A DNA stretch of 64,000 bases. It comes from Anthopleura xanthogrammica. Its lineage: Eukaryota; Cnidaria; Anthozoa; Actiniaria; Actiniidae. Position numbers and translations under genes: made by a program. The stretch lies in NCBI GenBank assembly GCA_964019055.1, contig OZ025222.1, positions 5,638,746 through 5,702,745 on the forward strand. The letters are read 5' to 3'. Positions 1 through 10,331 of this stretch are shown piece by piece. The notes beneath the pieces were generated by a model, which was given only the letters and a program-made list of their open reading frames with translations, was not told where the DNA came from and did no database searches. The stretch's first letter is position 1. Every line of letters begins with the position of its first letter.

Positions 1-668
1 CCGGCAGCAGCTTCTGCAATCTGTGGTCAGGTGACTCAATAATAGTAGAAAAAAGCTTATCTGTCAATTCTTGACAGCGATCAGATAGCATGTTAAGGCA
101 TGTAAGAGCTAGAGCCTCCTCATAAGAGAGAGGAAGAGGGGAAAATGATGGGCATTGCTCGCTTTTGGACAGACTCAAGATTATGTGAAAGATAATCAGG
201 CAGGCTATCATAAAGCAATGGGACGTATACACGTACGGAAAAAATTGAACCAGTTCGCTGGTTCCCAAACTAGAGCGCTTAAGCTGAGATAAGCAGTATA
301 AACGTTCCCTGAATTTCTTAGTAATTTCGCTTATATGGTAGTCCCATTTAAGATCATTTGAAATGTGGAGGCCTAGGATTTTAGCATTGGGAACAATATC
401 AATTTCCTTATCATTAATGACAACAGGGTGAAAAGAAGTTTTCTTTGTACTAAACTAATACGCAGTTCATTGCATTTTGACTCATTGAGCTGGAACTTGT
501 TCATGTTAGTGCAACGAGCCAAAACGTCAACAGCGGTCTGGATATTGCTGACTTCGTTTTTTAGGATCGTTTCTGAGATAGTCGTGCTATCAACATACTT
601 CCATAGCTCGGTATCAGGAATGTCGAGATCATTGATCATGATGATAAACAGCCATGGGCCTAGTTTAG
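1..668 (-). pseudogene. LINE reverse transcriptase fragment, broken
   Basis: Read on the minus strand, this holds the second half of a non-LTR retrotransposon reverse transcriptase. From about 665 downward come the pattern GPWLFIIMINDL, then the catalytic box, then NKFQLNESKCNELRI. Near 420 the frame shifts and continues with KILGLHISNDLKWDYHI and YEEALALTCLNMLSDR, running off the window at base 1. In this enzyme class the catalytic box normally ends in two aspartates; here it reads YVDS, so the second aspartate is lost. With the frameshift this marks a dead copy. The start is missing: the LINE sequence stops abruptly at about 668 beside an unrelated BEL fragment. It supplies no function now. 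The exact clade (CR1-like or RTE-like) is uncertain. Confidence 0.75.
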
Positions 669-673
669 TACTA

Positions 674-823
674 ACCAACCTACAGATTGAATGGAAGTTC
701 ATACCAGAAAGAGCGCCACACATGGGAGGATTTTACGAAAGAATGGTGAAGAGCATCAAGATCCCCCTGAAGAAAGTACTTGGTAAAGCTCTTGTAAATG
801 CAGAAGAGTTCACCACCGTAGTA
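674..823 (+). pseudogene. BEL/Pao integrase fragment
   Basis: About 50 codons in one frame match the end of the integrase core of BEL/Pao LTR retrotransposons: EWKFIPERAPHMGGFYERMV, then lysine-rich sequence and a glutamate-threonine stretch (EEFTT). This is the conserved segment after the third catalytic acidic residue, where the active enzyme contacts DNA ends during insertion of cDNA. Nothing of the rest of a BEL element is adjacent. The fragment begins within a few bases of the LINE fragment on the other strand, so this is a junction of two dead elements. It is a different piece from the long BEL copy at 19-35 kb. Confidence 0.7.
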
Positions 824-861
824 GGTACAAAAGGCCGAAGCAGAGCCAATTCTCTTCATAT

Positions 862-1160
862 ATCCTTACACCTCCGCAAAAGCCCTTTACATATCATTAC
901 ACCTCCGCAAAAGCTCCGCACTTACTCAAAAGAAACCCCAAACACTATACCTTCCCAGTATGACCCAAAACTGAGATAAAGCGACAGAATGAGTGAATCG
1001 AAGTGAACCGAAGTGAATCGAAGTGCATCGAAGTGAATCGAAGTGAACGGAAGTGCATCGAAGTGCATGGAAGTGAATCAGAATGACCCAAACTGAGATA
1101 AGGGGTGTAGAAATAAACAGTGCACCTTCCCAGTATGATCCAAACTGAGATAAAGGGTTT
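862..1160. repeat. Short dispersed direct repeats
   Basis: Two kinds of repeat are seen. The string TTACACCTCCGCAAAAG occurs twice between 866 and 912. A phrase beginning CCTTCCCAGTATGA and ending CTGAGATAAAG occurs at about 949-981 and 1126-1157, and its second half again at about 1083-1103. They look like remnants of duplicated non-coding element ends, and the copies bracket the decamer array at 992-1080. No gene is seen here. Confidence 0.6.
992..1080. repeat. Decamer minisatellite
   Basis: About nine tandem copies of a 10-base unit close to GAAGTGAATC, with variants GAAGTGCATC, GAAGTGAACC and GAAGTGCATG. One strand reads as a string of serine, histidine and phenylalanine codons, but nothing suggests translation. 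Confidence 0.85.
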
Positions 1161-1249
1161 GAGATATCAAAGAAGATGCTCTTTGACATCTATGGGAGGA
1201 GAAGAAAAAAATGTATTAAGAATATGTAAACATACTATAAAGCGAAAAG

Positions 1250-3697
1250 ATGCCAGACCTCATGGATAAGCCCATCCCTGAGATTAACATACCAATACTA
1301 GAACCAACAAGACTAAGACCAAATCCAAGACCACGTATCATTGAAGGAATTCAGAACGAGTTAAGAGATTTTTCGGAGTGGTTATTACCACTTATTCCCC
1401 CCAGGGTTAGGAATCGTGCCAACAGGGAGATCAGGGCATTAAACAAGAGAATAAGGCGTATTTATCGTAGGGTGGAAAAAGAAAGGACCATGGAAAAGTC
1501 CTCATTCAAGAAATATCTTAAGGAACATAGGATCCTTGGACGTGATGATTATGTGGATCCTAGAGTCTTCATGAAAACGCATGAAACACGTATCATAGAG
1601 ACCATGTGGGTAAATAAGAAACCCACGAAGGTGAAGCTCTACCTAAGGTGTGATTTTTACGAGGTTGGAAATAATGGAGAAGAAATCACTAATGAAGGAC
1701 ATTTCCACACAGAACCAGAAAGCGTAACGAAATCCACGAACTTAATAGAGTTGTATCAAAAACTTTCCGAGGATATCCTAGAAAGAGTTACCAACTTCCA
1801 AAACCAAGGTTCAGGGTGGATCCTAAGGAAAGTAGTATCCTTAAGCATTCACTTTGCAAGATTCCAACTCCTAAAAGCTAGCAGCTACATTCCACTTCCT
1901 CAAGAATTAGTAAGGAGGCAAGCTATTATCAACCCCCAGAACAAAGACGACCAATGTTTTAAGTGGGCGGTAACCATAGCGCGATTTACGTCAAAAAACC
2001 ATCCTGAGAGGATATCAAAGGCGCTTAAGGAGAATGTGAAAAAGTTAAACTGGGATGGAATTCGCTTCCCCATGGAGCTCCGAGACATCCGCATTTTCGA
2101 GAAAAACAACAGGGACTATGCGATTAGTGTCTTAGGATATGAAGAAGATGGACTCGAGCCCCTTAGGATTTATGAAGGAGAAGGTAGGAAGCACGTCATA
2201 ATCCTACTACTAATCTCCAATGAGGAAACGAAGCACTGTTGTTGGATCAAGAATATGTCAAGACTCTTATCCTCCCAACTATCGAACCACCAACATAAGA
2301 AATACTTTTGTTTGAGATGTCTTAACTCCTTTAGCGCTGAACACGTCCTCCAAAAACATTCCGAATATTGTGGACAACACAAGTCCGTAAGAATAGATGT
2401 ACCCGAAAAAGGAACCCTACTCCATTTTAAGAATGATCCTCATTCCATGAAAGTCCCCTTTGTTATTTACGCTGATTTTGAGTGTGTGCTAGAAAAAGTT
2501 GCTTCTTGTTCCAAAGACCCCAAGGAACCTTCTACGGAACCTTACCAAAGACACAAACCATCAGGGTACTGTTACATGATCAAGTCTGATGATGACATGC
2601 TTCCCCCCAAGATCGTGAAATACACCACTCAAAAAGAGAAAGAAGACATAGGAGAACACTTCATGAGATCAATAGAAGACGATGTCCTAACCTTATACAA
2701 GAAGTTCTCAAGAGGAAAAGGGCTCTTTATGTCCGACAAGGATTCTAAAGAATACAAAGAAGCAACATATTGTCACATCTGTAAGGGAGAGTTGGGGAAT
2801 GATAAAGTAAGAGATCACAACCACCTCACGGGAAGATATCGAGGGGCAGCTCATAAGGAATGTAACCTTCACTACAAGCTCCCTAAATTCATTCCCATCT
2901 TCTTCCACAATCTCGCAGGATACGATGCTCACCTATTCGTAAAAGCCTTGGGGATCAGTGAGGGTAAGATTCAATGTATCGCAAGAAATGAGGAACAATA
3001 CATCTCATTTAGTAAAAGAATTGTTGTGAATCACTATACGGACAAAGATGGGAAACTTCACGACATCTACATAGAGGTGAGATTCCTAGATAGCTACATG
3101 TTCATGTCCTCGAGCTTAAGTAAACTCACTAATAACCTAACGAAAGACCAATTCGGAATCATGAGCTGGTTTTATGGAGGCAGACAGCTTGAATTATTGA
3201 TGAGAAAAGGGGTGTACCCCTATGAGTACATGGATTCCCTCACGAAATTAGAGAAACCTAGCTTACCCCCCATTGAAGCCTTTCATTCTGAGCTTAATGA
3301 TACTGACATCACAGAGGAAGACTACGATCATGCGTGGAAAGTATGGAGGATGTTTGATATGAAGACAATGAGAGACTATCACGACTTATACCTCAAAACC
3401 GACGTCCTTCTCCTAGCGGATGTATTCGAGAACTTCAGAATCATATGTAGGAGGTATTACGACTTAGACCCCGCTTGGTATTATACAGCTCCCGGACTTG
3501 CTTGGGATTCCATGTTGAAAATCACGAATATTCGATTGGAGCTTCTTAGTGACATTGACATGCTCTTAATGGTAGAAAGCGGGGTTGGAGGAGGAATTTC
3601 CTCTGTGGGAAGTAAGCGTTATGCGAAGGCTAATAATAAGTGCATGAAGGACTATGACTCAAAAGAGAAGTCCACCTACTATGGCGCGCCAAACTAG
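1250..3697 (+). pseudogene. Protein-primed-type DNA polymerase B, truncated (Polinton/adintovirus-like)
   Basis: This 815-codon open frame looks like the front two thirds of a family B DNA polymerase of the type used by Polinton/Maverick and adintovirus-like elements to copy linear DNA. In order: a charged N-terminal region; a C2H2-like finger around residues 350-372 (FCLRCLNSF then HSEYC); exonuclease motif I around 403-411 (VIYADFECV); an inserted HNH/endonuclease VII-like segment around 506-540 (CHICKG, DHNHLTGRYRGAAHKECN); exonuclease motif II near 552 (FHNLAGYDAH); and exonuclease motif III around 711-721 (YHDLYLKTDVL). The frame ends soon after YYTAPGLAWDSML, just before the palm motifs that carry the polymerase aspartates, so it could not synthesise DNA. 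No capsid, integrase or protease gene of such an element lies next to it. The upstream frame is otherwise uninterrupted, which suggests a recent truncation. Confidence 0.8.
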
Positions 3698-3721
3698 ACA
3701 AAAATACTTTCATGTATAATT

Positions 3722-3955
3722 GTAAGACTTCTTCGACATAAATAAACATTGTTTGAAATATATAATACTTCTTACGGAGTATATAAACATTGTTTGAAAT
3801 ATATAATACTTCTTATGGTATATATAATACTTCTTTGAAATATATAATACTTCTTACGGAGTATATAAACATTGTTTGAAATATATAGTACTTCTTACGG
3901 TATATATAATACTTCTTTGAAATATATAATACTTCTTTGAAATAATACTTGCAAT
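3722..3955. repeat. AT-rich tandem array next to polymerase stop
   Basis: Imperfect tandem copies of a roughly 41-base unit made of two parts: TTTGAAATATATAATACTTC, then TTACGGAGTATATAAACATTG. Later copies lose the second part, giving shorter units. It starts about 25 bases after the polymerase stop codon, so it may mark the breakpoint that removed the rest of that gene. Confidence 0.85.
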
Positions 3956-4193
3956 CCGAAAATACGACTTTCACGTTAATTCTAGCACTTCCAGAAAGGT
4001 AATGTATAAAAGTTTGAACCTCACATTTAGTACTTGGTAACTGATTATCTAAACTTTTCTCTCAAAATATGATACTTGTGATGAGAAAATAATACTTAGC
4101 CTGCACTATCTTGACCAGCGGACATTCCACATTAGAAGAGAGAGACTGGCACTAGGCAACCTCGTTTCCAGGGCCTTCTCTTCTCGCTATTTT

Positions 4194-4208
4194 CAAAATG
4201 GCGGACGC
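4194..4208 (+). promoter_or_regulatory. YY1-like motif at gene start
   Basis: The string CAAAATGGCGGACGC lies 14 bases before the proposed start codon of the integrase-like gene. It resembles the YY1 consensus built around AAATGGCGGC that often marks TATA-less animal promoters. A similar string (AAAATGGCGGC) sits at the start of the Harbinger transposase at 7645. This is a motif match only. Confidence 0.25.
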
Positions 4209-4957
4209 TTGAACTAGGAAAATGGCAGATGACTTGTTATTACTTCGAGAAATATTGGAAATTGGAAAACAAATCTGTGAAGAAGTGAGAAGAAATGTTT
4301 TTGTCGCTGATGAAGAAATAGCGGAGAAGCTTCGAAATAACTGTGTTCAACTCTCATCGCTCTGGTTTTATCTACCAGAAACCTAAAGTTGAATAACAAC
4401 GAACAACAGAAGGTTATCATCGAGAATGTGAATCTTTTAAATTTGGAAATCCAAAAATATATCTTAATGTTTGAAGAACGCTTTAATGAACAGGATGGAA
4501 AGGATTCAGCATATTCTTGCCCTTATACCGAATCTGGTGGTCAAGGTAGACCGAAACTTTACATTCCTCAGGAACAGCTGGAAGGATTGCGTTCGTTGGG
4601 GTTTTCATGGAGTGCTGTAGCCAAAATGCTTGGCGTGTCTGGAAAAACAGTTAGTCGGAGAAGGGAAGAGTTTAATATTTCTAAACAAGCTGGTCATTTT
4701 TCTGATATCACAGATAATGAAATTGACAGTCTTGTGAAGCATGTCCTTGAATTTTCACAAAATTCAGGAGAACGCATGATCATGGGCTGGTTCAAAGGAA
4801 GAGGGATTCGAGTACAAAGATGGAGACTTAGGGAATCAATCTCACGTGTTGACCCAATTGGTAGAGAGCTTAGGAAGAAAACTGTGACAAAGAGGAGAGT
4901 ATATTCTGTCCCAACACCAAATTCATTGTGGTATGTTTTGTTTATTCTTTTAGTATA

Positions 4958-5222
4958 ATGCACCTATCAAAGTAAACCCGAGAGGGGGAGTGTGGGCAAA
5001 GGGTGGGGATTTGAACAAAATTCTTTAGAATTTTCAAATGCCCCAGGGAGGGGAAGCAGTTTTTAATCAAATAACATGAAAAAATAGAAGGCTAAAGAAG
5101 AAATTGTCAACTAAATGGCAAAATTTCTGATCAAATTCCCGACGCAGTGGCACATGTTTGCTATCAAATCCCTACATTTGGCCCGCACTCCCCCACTACG
5201 GGATTTACTTTGATAGGTGCAT
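4958..5222. mobile_element. MITE in the integrase-gene intron
   Basis: A 265-base element with imperfect inverted ends of about 45 bases: ATGCACCTATCAAAGTAAAC on the left, and the reverse complement ending TTTGATAGGTGCAT on the right, both followed inward by a G-rich block. It has no coding capacity. It lies wholly within the intron and removing it would not affect splicing. Confidence 0.7.
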
Positions 5223-5702
5223 AACTTACATTGTTGAGCACATGCCCTACCCACGGGAGGGGCCTAGTGAATGGAGACCGTATCACAAAGCAATACAACA
5301 AGTGGAATTTAGGGTACATTAAACTGCACTGTGTGAAAAATAATAGAATAGTGTGAGGGCCTCTCTCCATTTCTATGGCTCACACCAGCATGAATGAAGG
5401 CAATCTTGTATATTTTTGTTTCATGCGAGGCACCAATATTCACCCCAGGCTAGTTAGTGCCAAAATGTACTCTCATTTTTTTATGGTTAACTAATAAATT
5501 AACTAGACTCCAGTGTTTTCGCAAAACTACATACAGACTGCAAATTGCCCAGTACAACATCTCTTGCTTTCCATTTTAAGTTATTCTAATCTTCCATAGA
5601 GAAAAAAATTTCATCTAGATACATACTTTGAGCACCAAACTTAGGCTCTTACTATTACACTTTCTATTAGAAATCAAGTTTATTCATTTAAAAATGTTGC
5701 AG
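5223..5702. other. Rest of the integrase intron, no feature seen
   Basis: AT-rich sequence between the MITE and the exon 2 acceptor. No coding signal or clear repeat was found. Confidence 0.5.
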
Positions 5703-6508
5703 GCACATTGATGGACATCACAAATTGATACTGTGGCGAATCGTCATTCATGGTTGCATCGATGGATTTTCAAGGGCTATTGTTTACCTTGGAGCCTCCA
5801 CCAACAATACAGCTACAACTGTTTTAGAGCTTTTTTTGAAAGGCACAGAAGTATTTCACTATCCAAGAAGAATAAGAACAGACTACGGTACTGAAAATGT
5901 AGAAGTTGCAAAGGAAATGCTCAATCGATATGGATCTGAAAGCAGCCCTGTATTAACTGGTCAATCAGTACACAACCAGCGCATTGAACGCCTATGGCGT
6001 GATGTGCATAATTATGTGGTTAAATACTTTAAAAACATTTTCTTTTATTTGGAGTCTTCACAACTCCTAGAGCGTGATAATGAAGTAGACTTATTTGCTC
6101 TGCACTATGTGTTTTTGCCAAGAATAAATAATGCCATCGACCAGTTTGTGTTACAATGGAACAATCACCCACTATCTGGCACAGGTGGATATTCACCTTT
6201 ACAGAGGTGGACACAAGGCTTTTACACATTTGCCCAATCTGATCACAAGACTGTCAGAGACCTTCTGGATCCACATCATTTTTGTCAAGATTATGGGGTA
6301 GATGATGATGGTCCCATGCCTGAGCTTCAAACCAATAACCACGTTGAAGTGCCAGCATCTACCGTTGAACTAACAGATGATGAAATGCCTGGGTTAGTGG
6401 CAAATGTTAACCCTACGTCTAACGACAATAATCATGGTATTAATTTGTATGTTTCTGCCAGAAACCATGTAATTAATATTATTTCTAATAACTAAGATAT
6501 ATTAGCAT

Positions 6509-6653
6509 ACAGGGTTTGTCCTACATCTACAAAATTCATAGATTTCTCAAGCAACTTTGATATTTTCCGATGACTTTTCAAGTGCACTTGCCATAATTCG
6601 CATTTGGAATTCCTAGGCTTTAAAAGGATTTAAAGGAATAGAACAAACCCTGG
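6509..6653. mobile_element. Small hAT-like MITE
   Basis: About 145 bases with matching inverted ends: CAGGGTTTGTCCTA on the left and, on the right, the reverse complement of CAGGGTTTGTTCTA. Ends starting CAGGG are typical of hAT elements. I do not see an 8-base target duplication, so the call is tentative. Confidence 0.45.
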
Positions 6654-6699
6654 GTTTTGAAATGCCTCATTCTGTGTTTCGTCTGATGGCGGTATCGGC

Positions 6700-7437
6700 A
6701 CAATCTAATGCCAATTGAAGTGGAATACTCGTAAACACTTGTTAACTAACGTTAAAGACAAAGACCCACCACTTAACAGACAAGGAGCTATTTACAAAAT
6801 AGCTTGCACTGACTGTGATGCTACCTACATTGGCGAGACAGGGAGGAACTTAAACACTAGACTTACTGAACACAAACGCGCAACAAAAAACGGAGACCCC
6901 AACAACCACATCGCTGTACATCACAAAAATACTGGACATACTATTGACTGGGACTCTGCTACATGCATTACATACTGCACTAACTACCATCAACGTCTTT
7001 CACTTGAGAGTTGGTTCACAAACTTAGAACAAGAACTGCTTAACCGCAGCCAGACTCTACCGGCACCCTACAAAAGACTCATCCATGACCTCAAACAGAC
7101 CGATGACGCTACTGAAGAACAATAGACTATCACTTTGTGATAACACCTACGTTACCTAGAACAATAGACCACTACTTGCGACTATACCGACGCGACTATA
7201 CGCAATACCGACTAATTACTGTTTACGATTACGACCGCAGCACCAGAGCTATAAATACCATCTACTGTCTTTCATTCCCCACTGTACTCTGAAGATGACT
7301 TCCGCTCAGGTTGTCGAAACGTCAGTCTCTACCAACAACAGTCTTTCTCAAGACTACACTCACCCGGACGATCACATTACTCACTCAACTACTACACCTG
7401 GGTTCAAACCATTTACTCTCAAAATTAATTATGTTTC
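6700..7437 (+). mobile_element. Penelope-like element, 3' end with GIY-YIG nuclease
   Basis: The frame at 6715-7125 encodes the C-terminal GIY-YIG endonuclease domain of a Penelope-like retroelement, the part that nicks DNA to prime reverse transcription. Visible motifs are GAIYKIACTDCDATYIGETG, with the paired tyrosine motifs separated by about ten residues, then the conserved R in GRNLNTRL and EH in TEHKRA. The family C terminus follows (SLESWFTNLEQELLNR). The 3' untranslated part around 7290-7400 reads TGAAGATGACTTCCGCTCAG and GTTGTCGAAACGTCAGTC, a sequence I recognise as recurrent at the ends of anthozoan copies. The reverse transcriptase upstream is missing, as expected for a 5'-truncated insertion. 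The right boundary is set by the Harbinger terminus at 7451. Confidence 0.75.
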
Positions 7438-7450
7438 TCTTGGCGTGCTA

Positions 7451-7640
7451 GGCCCGGTTGTTCAAAAGCCCGATTAGCACTAATCCAGGTTTAAATAGCC
7501 TAATCCAAGTTTAAATTTTAAACCAGGATTAAATCCCGTTGTTCAAAGCTGGATTAATGCTAATCTAGGTTTAAATCGTGGGTTAAATTTAATCCACCTA
7601 TCGAGGTAGTTTAACTCTCTAATCCAGGTTTAACTAATTG
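7451..7640. repeat. Harbinger terminus with duplicated end block
   Basis: The first about 45 bases (CCCGGTTGTTCAAA, then GATTAGCACTAATCCAGG) are repeated at about 7536-7582 as CCCGTTGTTCAAA, then GGATTAATGCTAATCTAGG. The phrase AATCCAGGTTTAA or a close variant occurs at least five times in both orientations. These are likely transposase binding sites. Confidence 0.65.
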
Positions 7641-8123
7641 AAACAAAATGGCGGCATTGTTGTTTGATTTTCGAACTTCGTGTCAGATATAGGTTCGGAA
7701 AAGAATCAATTATTTACGTAACAAGTCTCATTGATGACGATCTCAAGCGAAAGACGAAGCGAAATCATGCCCTACCGCCGATCGATCAAGTTTTGATTGC
7801 CTTACGTTTTTATGCGTCTGGGAGTTTTTTGCAAGTAATCGGTGACACTTTTGTAGTCGATAAAGCCACTGTTTCAAGTGTAGTTCATAACGTAACTCGG
7901 GCACTTGTTGCACGACAACACGACTTCATTAAGTGGCCGACAACAATGGACGAGCTACGTGAAATTAAAAGTGCATTTTTCCAACGAGGTGGCTTTCCTG
8001 GGGTGACAGGATGTGTCGATGGCTCCCATATAAGAATAATTGCCCCACACGAACACGAGAAATCCTATGTTAACAGAAAGAACTACCACTCCAACAACGT
8101 CCAAGGCATATGTGATCATCAAG

Positions 8124-9116
8124 GTATAAAATAAATTAATCTTAATAGACATGTTTATAATTACCATACAAATTTATATGTCAATCACTTATAATTGTAG
8201 TCTTGTTTTGTTTACATGATTTAGGATTTGCTATATATAAAGTATATATATCTACTATAAAACTTTATATAAAATTTACTAATGGTGATGCATGATAATT
8301 ATAATTATGTTTATAAATATATTTGATCACAATTATTATATAATTATAATTTAATATAATATGATTATAATTTAATATAATATGATTATAATTTAATATA
8401 ATATGATTATAATTTTAAAATATTATATAATTATAATTATGATAAACACATACCCCCCAATAGGAACAGTATAGTAGAGAACTAAGCAGCAAACTACCAT
8501 AAGGTGTTCAAAATTTTGAAAACATTTTATCAGTATCATTAACAATGAGGATTAAATAGAAATATGACTGCATCAGGAATAAGGACTGTTAAAAAATAAT
8601 TAATAATACATATAACCTAGCTTAGCAATTTCTAAAATAAGTTGTAAAAACACAAAAAGAGCATGCTTTCAATAGAGTCCATACTAATTATAATAATGAA
8701 TACTAATAATAAACTAATTATATCATTATTTTTAATGTTATCATGATATATATTATCATCATTTGATTATAACATCATTATACTCTTCTTTAAATATGAT
8801 TGTTATATTTTGATGAATATAAGGTATTATATATATAGTTTCTATATCTGCATGCATGCATTATATTGTTTGTTTATATGAGTTAATTAATAGTTTAACA
8901 TAGTGATCATAACAATTGTAAATAATAGTATTATAATCACCTCAAAATGACATATCCATATTAATTCTAATTATATTTTGTGAATTATTTTGCTTCTAAT
9001 CATAAAATTGTTTGAATCATTTTCAATCTAATTAGGATTATAATTCCATGTTTTAAATATATATAGTTGCAGATAATAGTTATTATAAAATGAACATATT
9101 AATTTGAAATATACAG
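8124..9116 (+). other. HARBI1 intron 1, very AT-rich
   Basis: Intron between exons 1 and 2. Around 8326-8420 a unit close to ATTATAATTTAATATAATATG repeats about four times. The rest is low-complexity AT sequence without coding signal. Confidence 0.6.
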
Positions 9117-9387
9117 GAATGTTTACAAATTTGGTGGCACATTGGCCTGGAAGTTCACATGATAGCCACATCTTTCATACATCAAATATTTATGAGCACT
9201 TAGAAGCAACACACAATTCCTTGGAGGATGGCATCCTGTTAGGTAAATATATTTATTATATAGTTTTATAAAACTGTATTTAAATATCAAGATAAGGAAA
9301 ATTGCATACATTAATCATTATATAATTAGTAATTTAACACATGGCAACATTTGTAATTTTGCAAAATTAAATACCTTTAAGAAATGT

Positions 9388-9634
9388 ATATACACCTACT
9401 TGCAATAATTAAGGTTCTCATACAAAAATGAAACATTTGTCATAAAGAAAATAGAACATTTGTGATTTAGTAAGATATAGGAATCGATTAAAAGACAAAA
9501 GAAGATCACTCAAGCTGAACTCTCTTTTGTCTTTTGATTAATTCCTTTCGCAGTAAATCACAAATTGTTCTATTTTCTTTGTGACAAATGTTCTATTTTT
9601 GTATGACAACCTTACTGCAAGTAGGTGTATATAT
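9388..9634. mobile_element. Fold-back MITE in HARBI1 intron 2
   Basis: Two arms of about 120 bases are inverted copies around a centre near 9510. The ends read TATACACCTACTTGCA on the left and TGCAAGTAGGTGTATA on the right, and both arms include the phrase AATAGAACATTTGT and its partner ACAAATGTTCTATT. It has no coding capacity. TA at both ends fits a Tc1/mariner-type MITE. Flanking intron sequence holds nothing else recognisable. Confidence 0.75.
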
Positions 9635-10324
9635 ATATATACATTTAATTATCATTGTAATAGACTCATTCCATTGAGTTGAAATGTTTATTGATAATTG
9701 TACTTATATTATTTTATTTATTGTTTTGCTTTAGTATATAACAATACTAATTATTATACAAAAAAAATTATGTTATATAATAAATGAAATAATAGAAATA
9801 GAAATTCAAGTTTGCATGTCCCAAAATATATGCCATCAATTTTGATGTTTATTTTTATAAAATACAACTTAGTTTTATTAAATGACGTTGCAAAAATCCA
9901 TTTATTTGTATTCGATAGGTGACAGTGGTTATGGATGTAGTACCTTTTTGATGACTTCCTTTGCAAATCCAGACAATGGCCCACAAGAAAAATACAATAA
10001 AGCCCTCACAAAAACTAGAGTGGCCATTGAACAGACATTTGGCAGATGGATGCGACGGTTCCATGTACTCCACTCTGAGATAGGACTACATCCACAAAAA
10101 GTCTGTGAAGTAGTAGGGGCATGTGCAGTGTTGCACAACATTGCTAACATGCTAAATGAGCCTATGGAAGACGGAGATGATAATATTGATAGCCCTCCAG
10201 TGGAACAATACAATGGACCTGAGCGTAGTTTAACTCTTAGAACACAAATTTGTAACACATTTTTGTATAAATTGTACTTAAATACGCATATATGTAGTGT
10301 TCATCTTTACTTTATGATTAAACA

Positions 10325-10331
10325 TGTGGAC
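10325..10331. other. 7-bp target site duplication, left copy
   Basis: TGTGGAC immediately before the left end of the P-like element, identical to 36613-36619 after its right end. Confidence 0.8.

Larger units (their letters stand above)
4222..6495 (+). pseudogene. DDE integrase-core protein, two exons, one suspected frameshift
   Basis: An integrase-core protein of the type found in many copies in cnidarian and fish genomes. Exon 1 opens with MADDLLLLREILEIGKQICE, an N-terminal helical region, and has a helix-turn-helix around 4590-4680 (GFSWSAVAKMLGVSGKTVSR). It ends at a GTATGT donor after base 4930. Exon 2 starts at 5703 after a TGCAG acceptor, and joining them completes a tryptophan codon. 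The three catalytic acidic residues are visible: D in HIDGHH, D in RTDYGTEN, and E in NQRIERLW. The flaw is in exon 1: the frame from the first ATG stops at 4384-4386, while the continuing frame (LKLNNNEQQ) is offset by one base, so a single-base indel near 4378-4386 is likely. A MITE sits in the intron. It could be a host-domesticated gene, a transposase, or a recently broken copy. Confidence 0.7.
7451..10331 (+). mobile_element. Harbinger transposon, left part
   Basis: A PIF/Harbinger-class DNA transposon. It begins with GGCCCGGTTGTTCAAAAGCC directly after CTA, consistent with the 3-base duplications of this superfamily. It carries a spliced HARBI1 transposase gene and is then cut at 10331 by the P-like transposon. 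The flank resumes at 36620, so the two stretches were once adjacent. A coiled-coil fragment at 37981-38110 on the opposite strand may be the tail of the Myb-like partner gene that Harbingers usually encode convergently with the transposase. The right terminus is not seen; it appears lost around 38.1 kb. Confidence 0.65.

Noticed and set aside
3722..3955. Possible CRISPR array
   Set aside because: The units are contiguous degenerate tandem repeats with no unique spacers, in a eukaryotic context. The same applies to 43857-44333.
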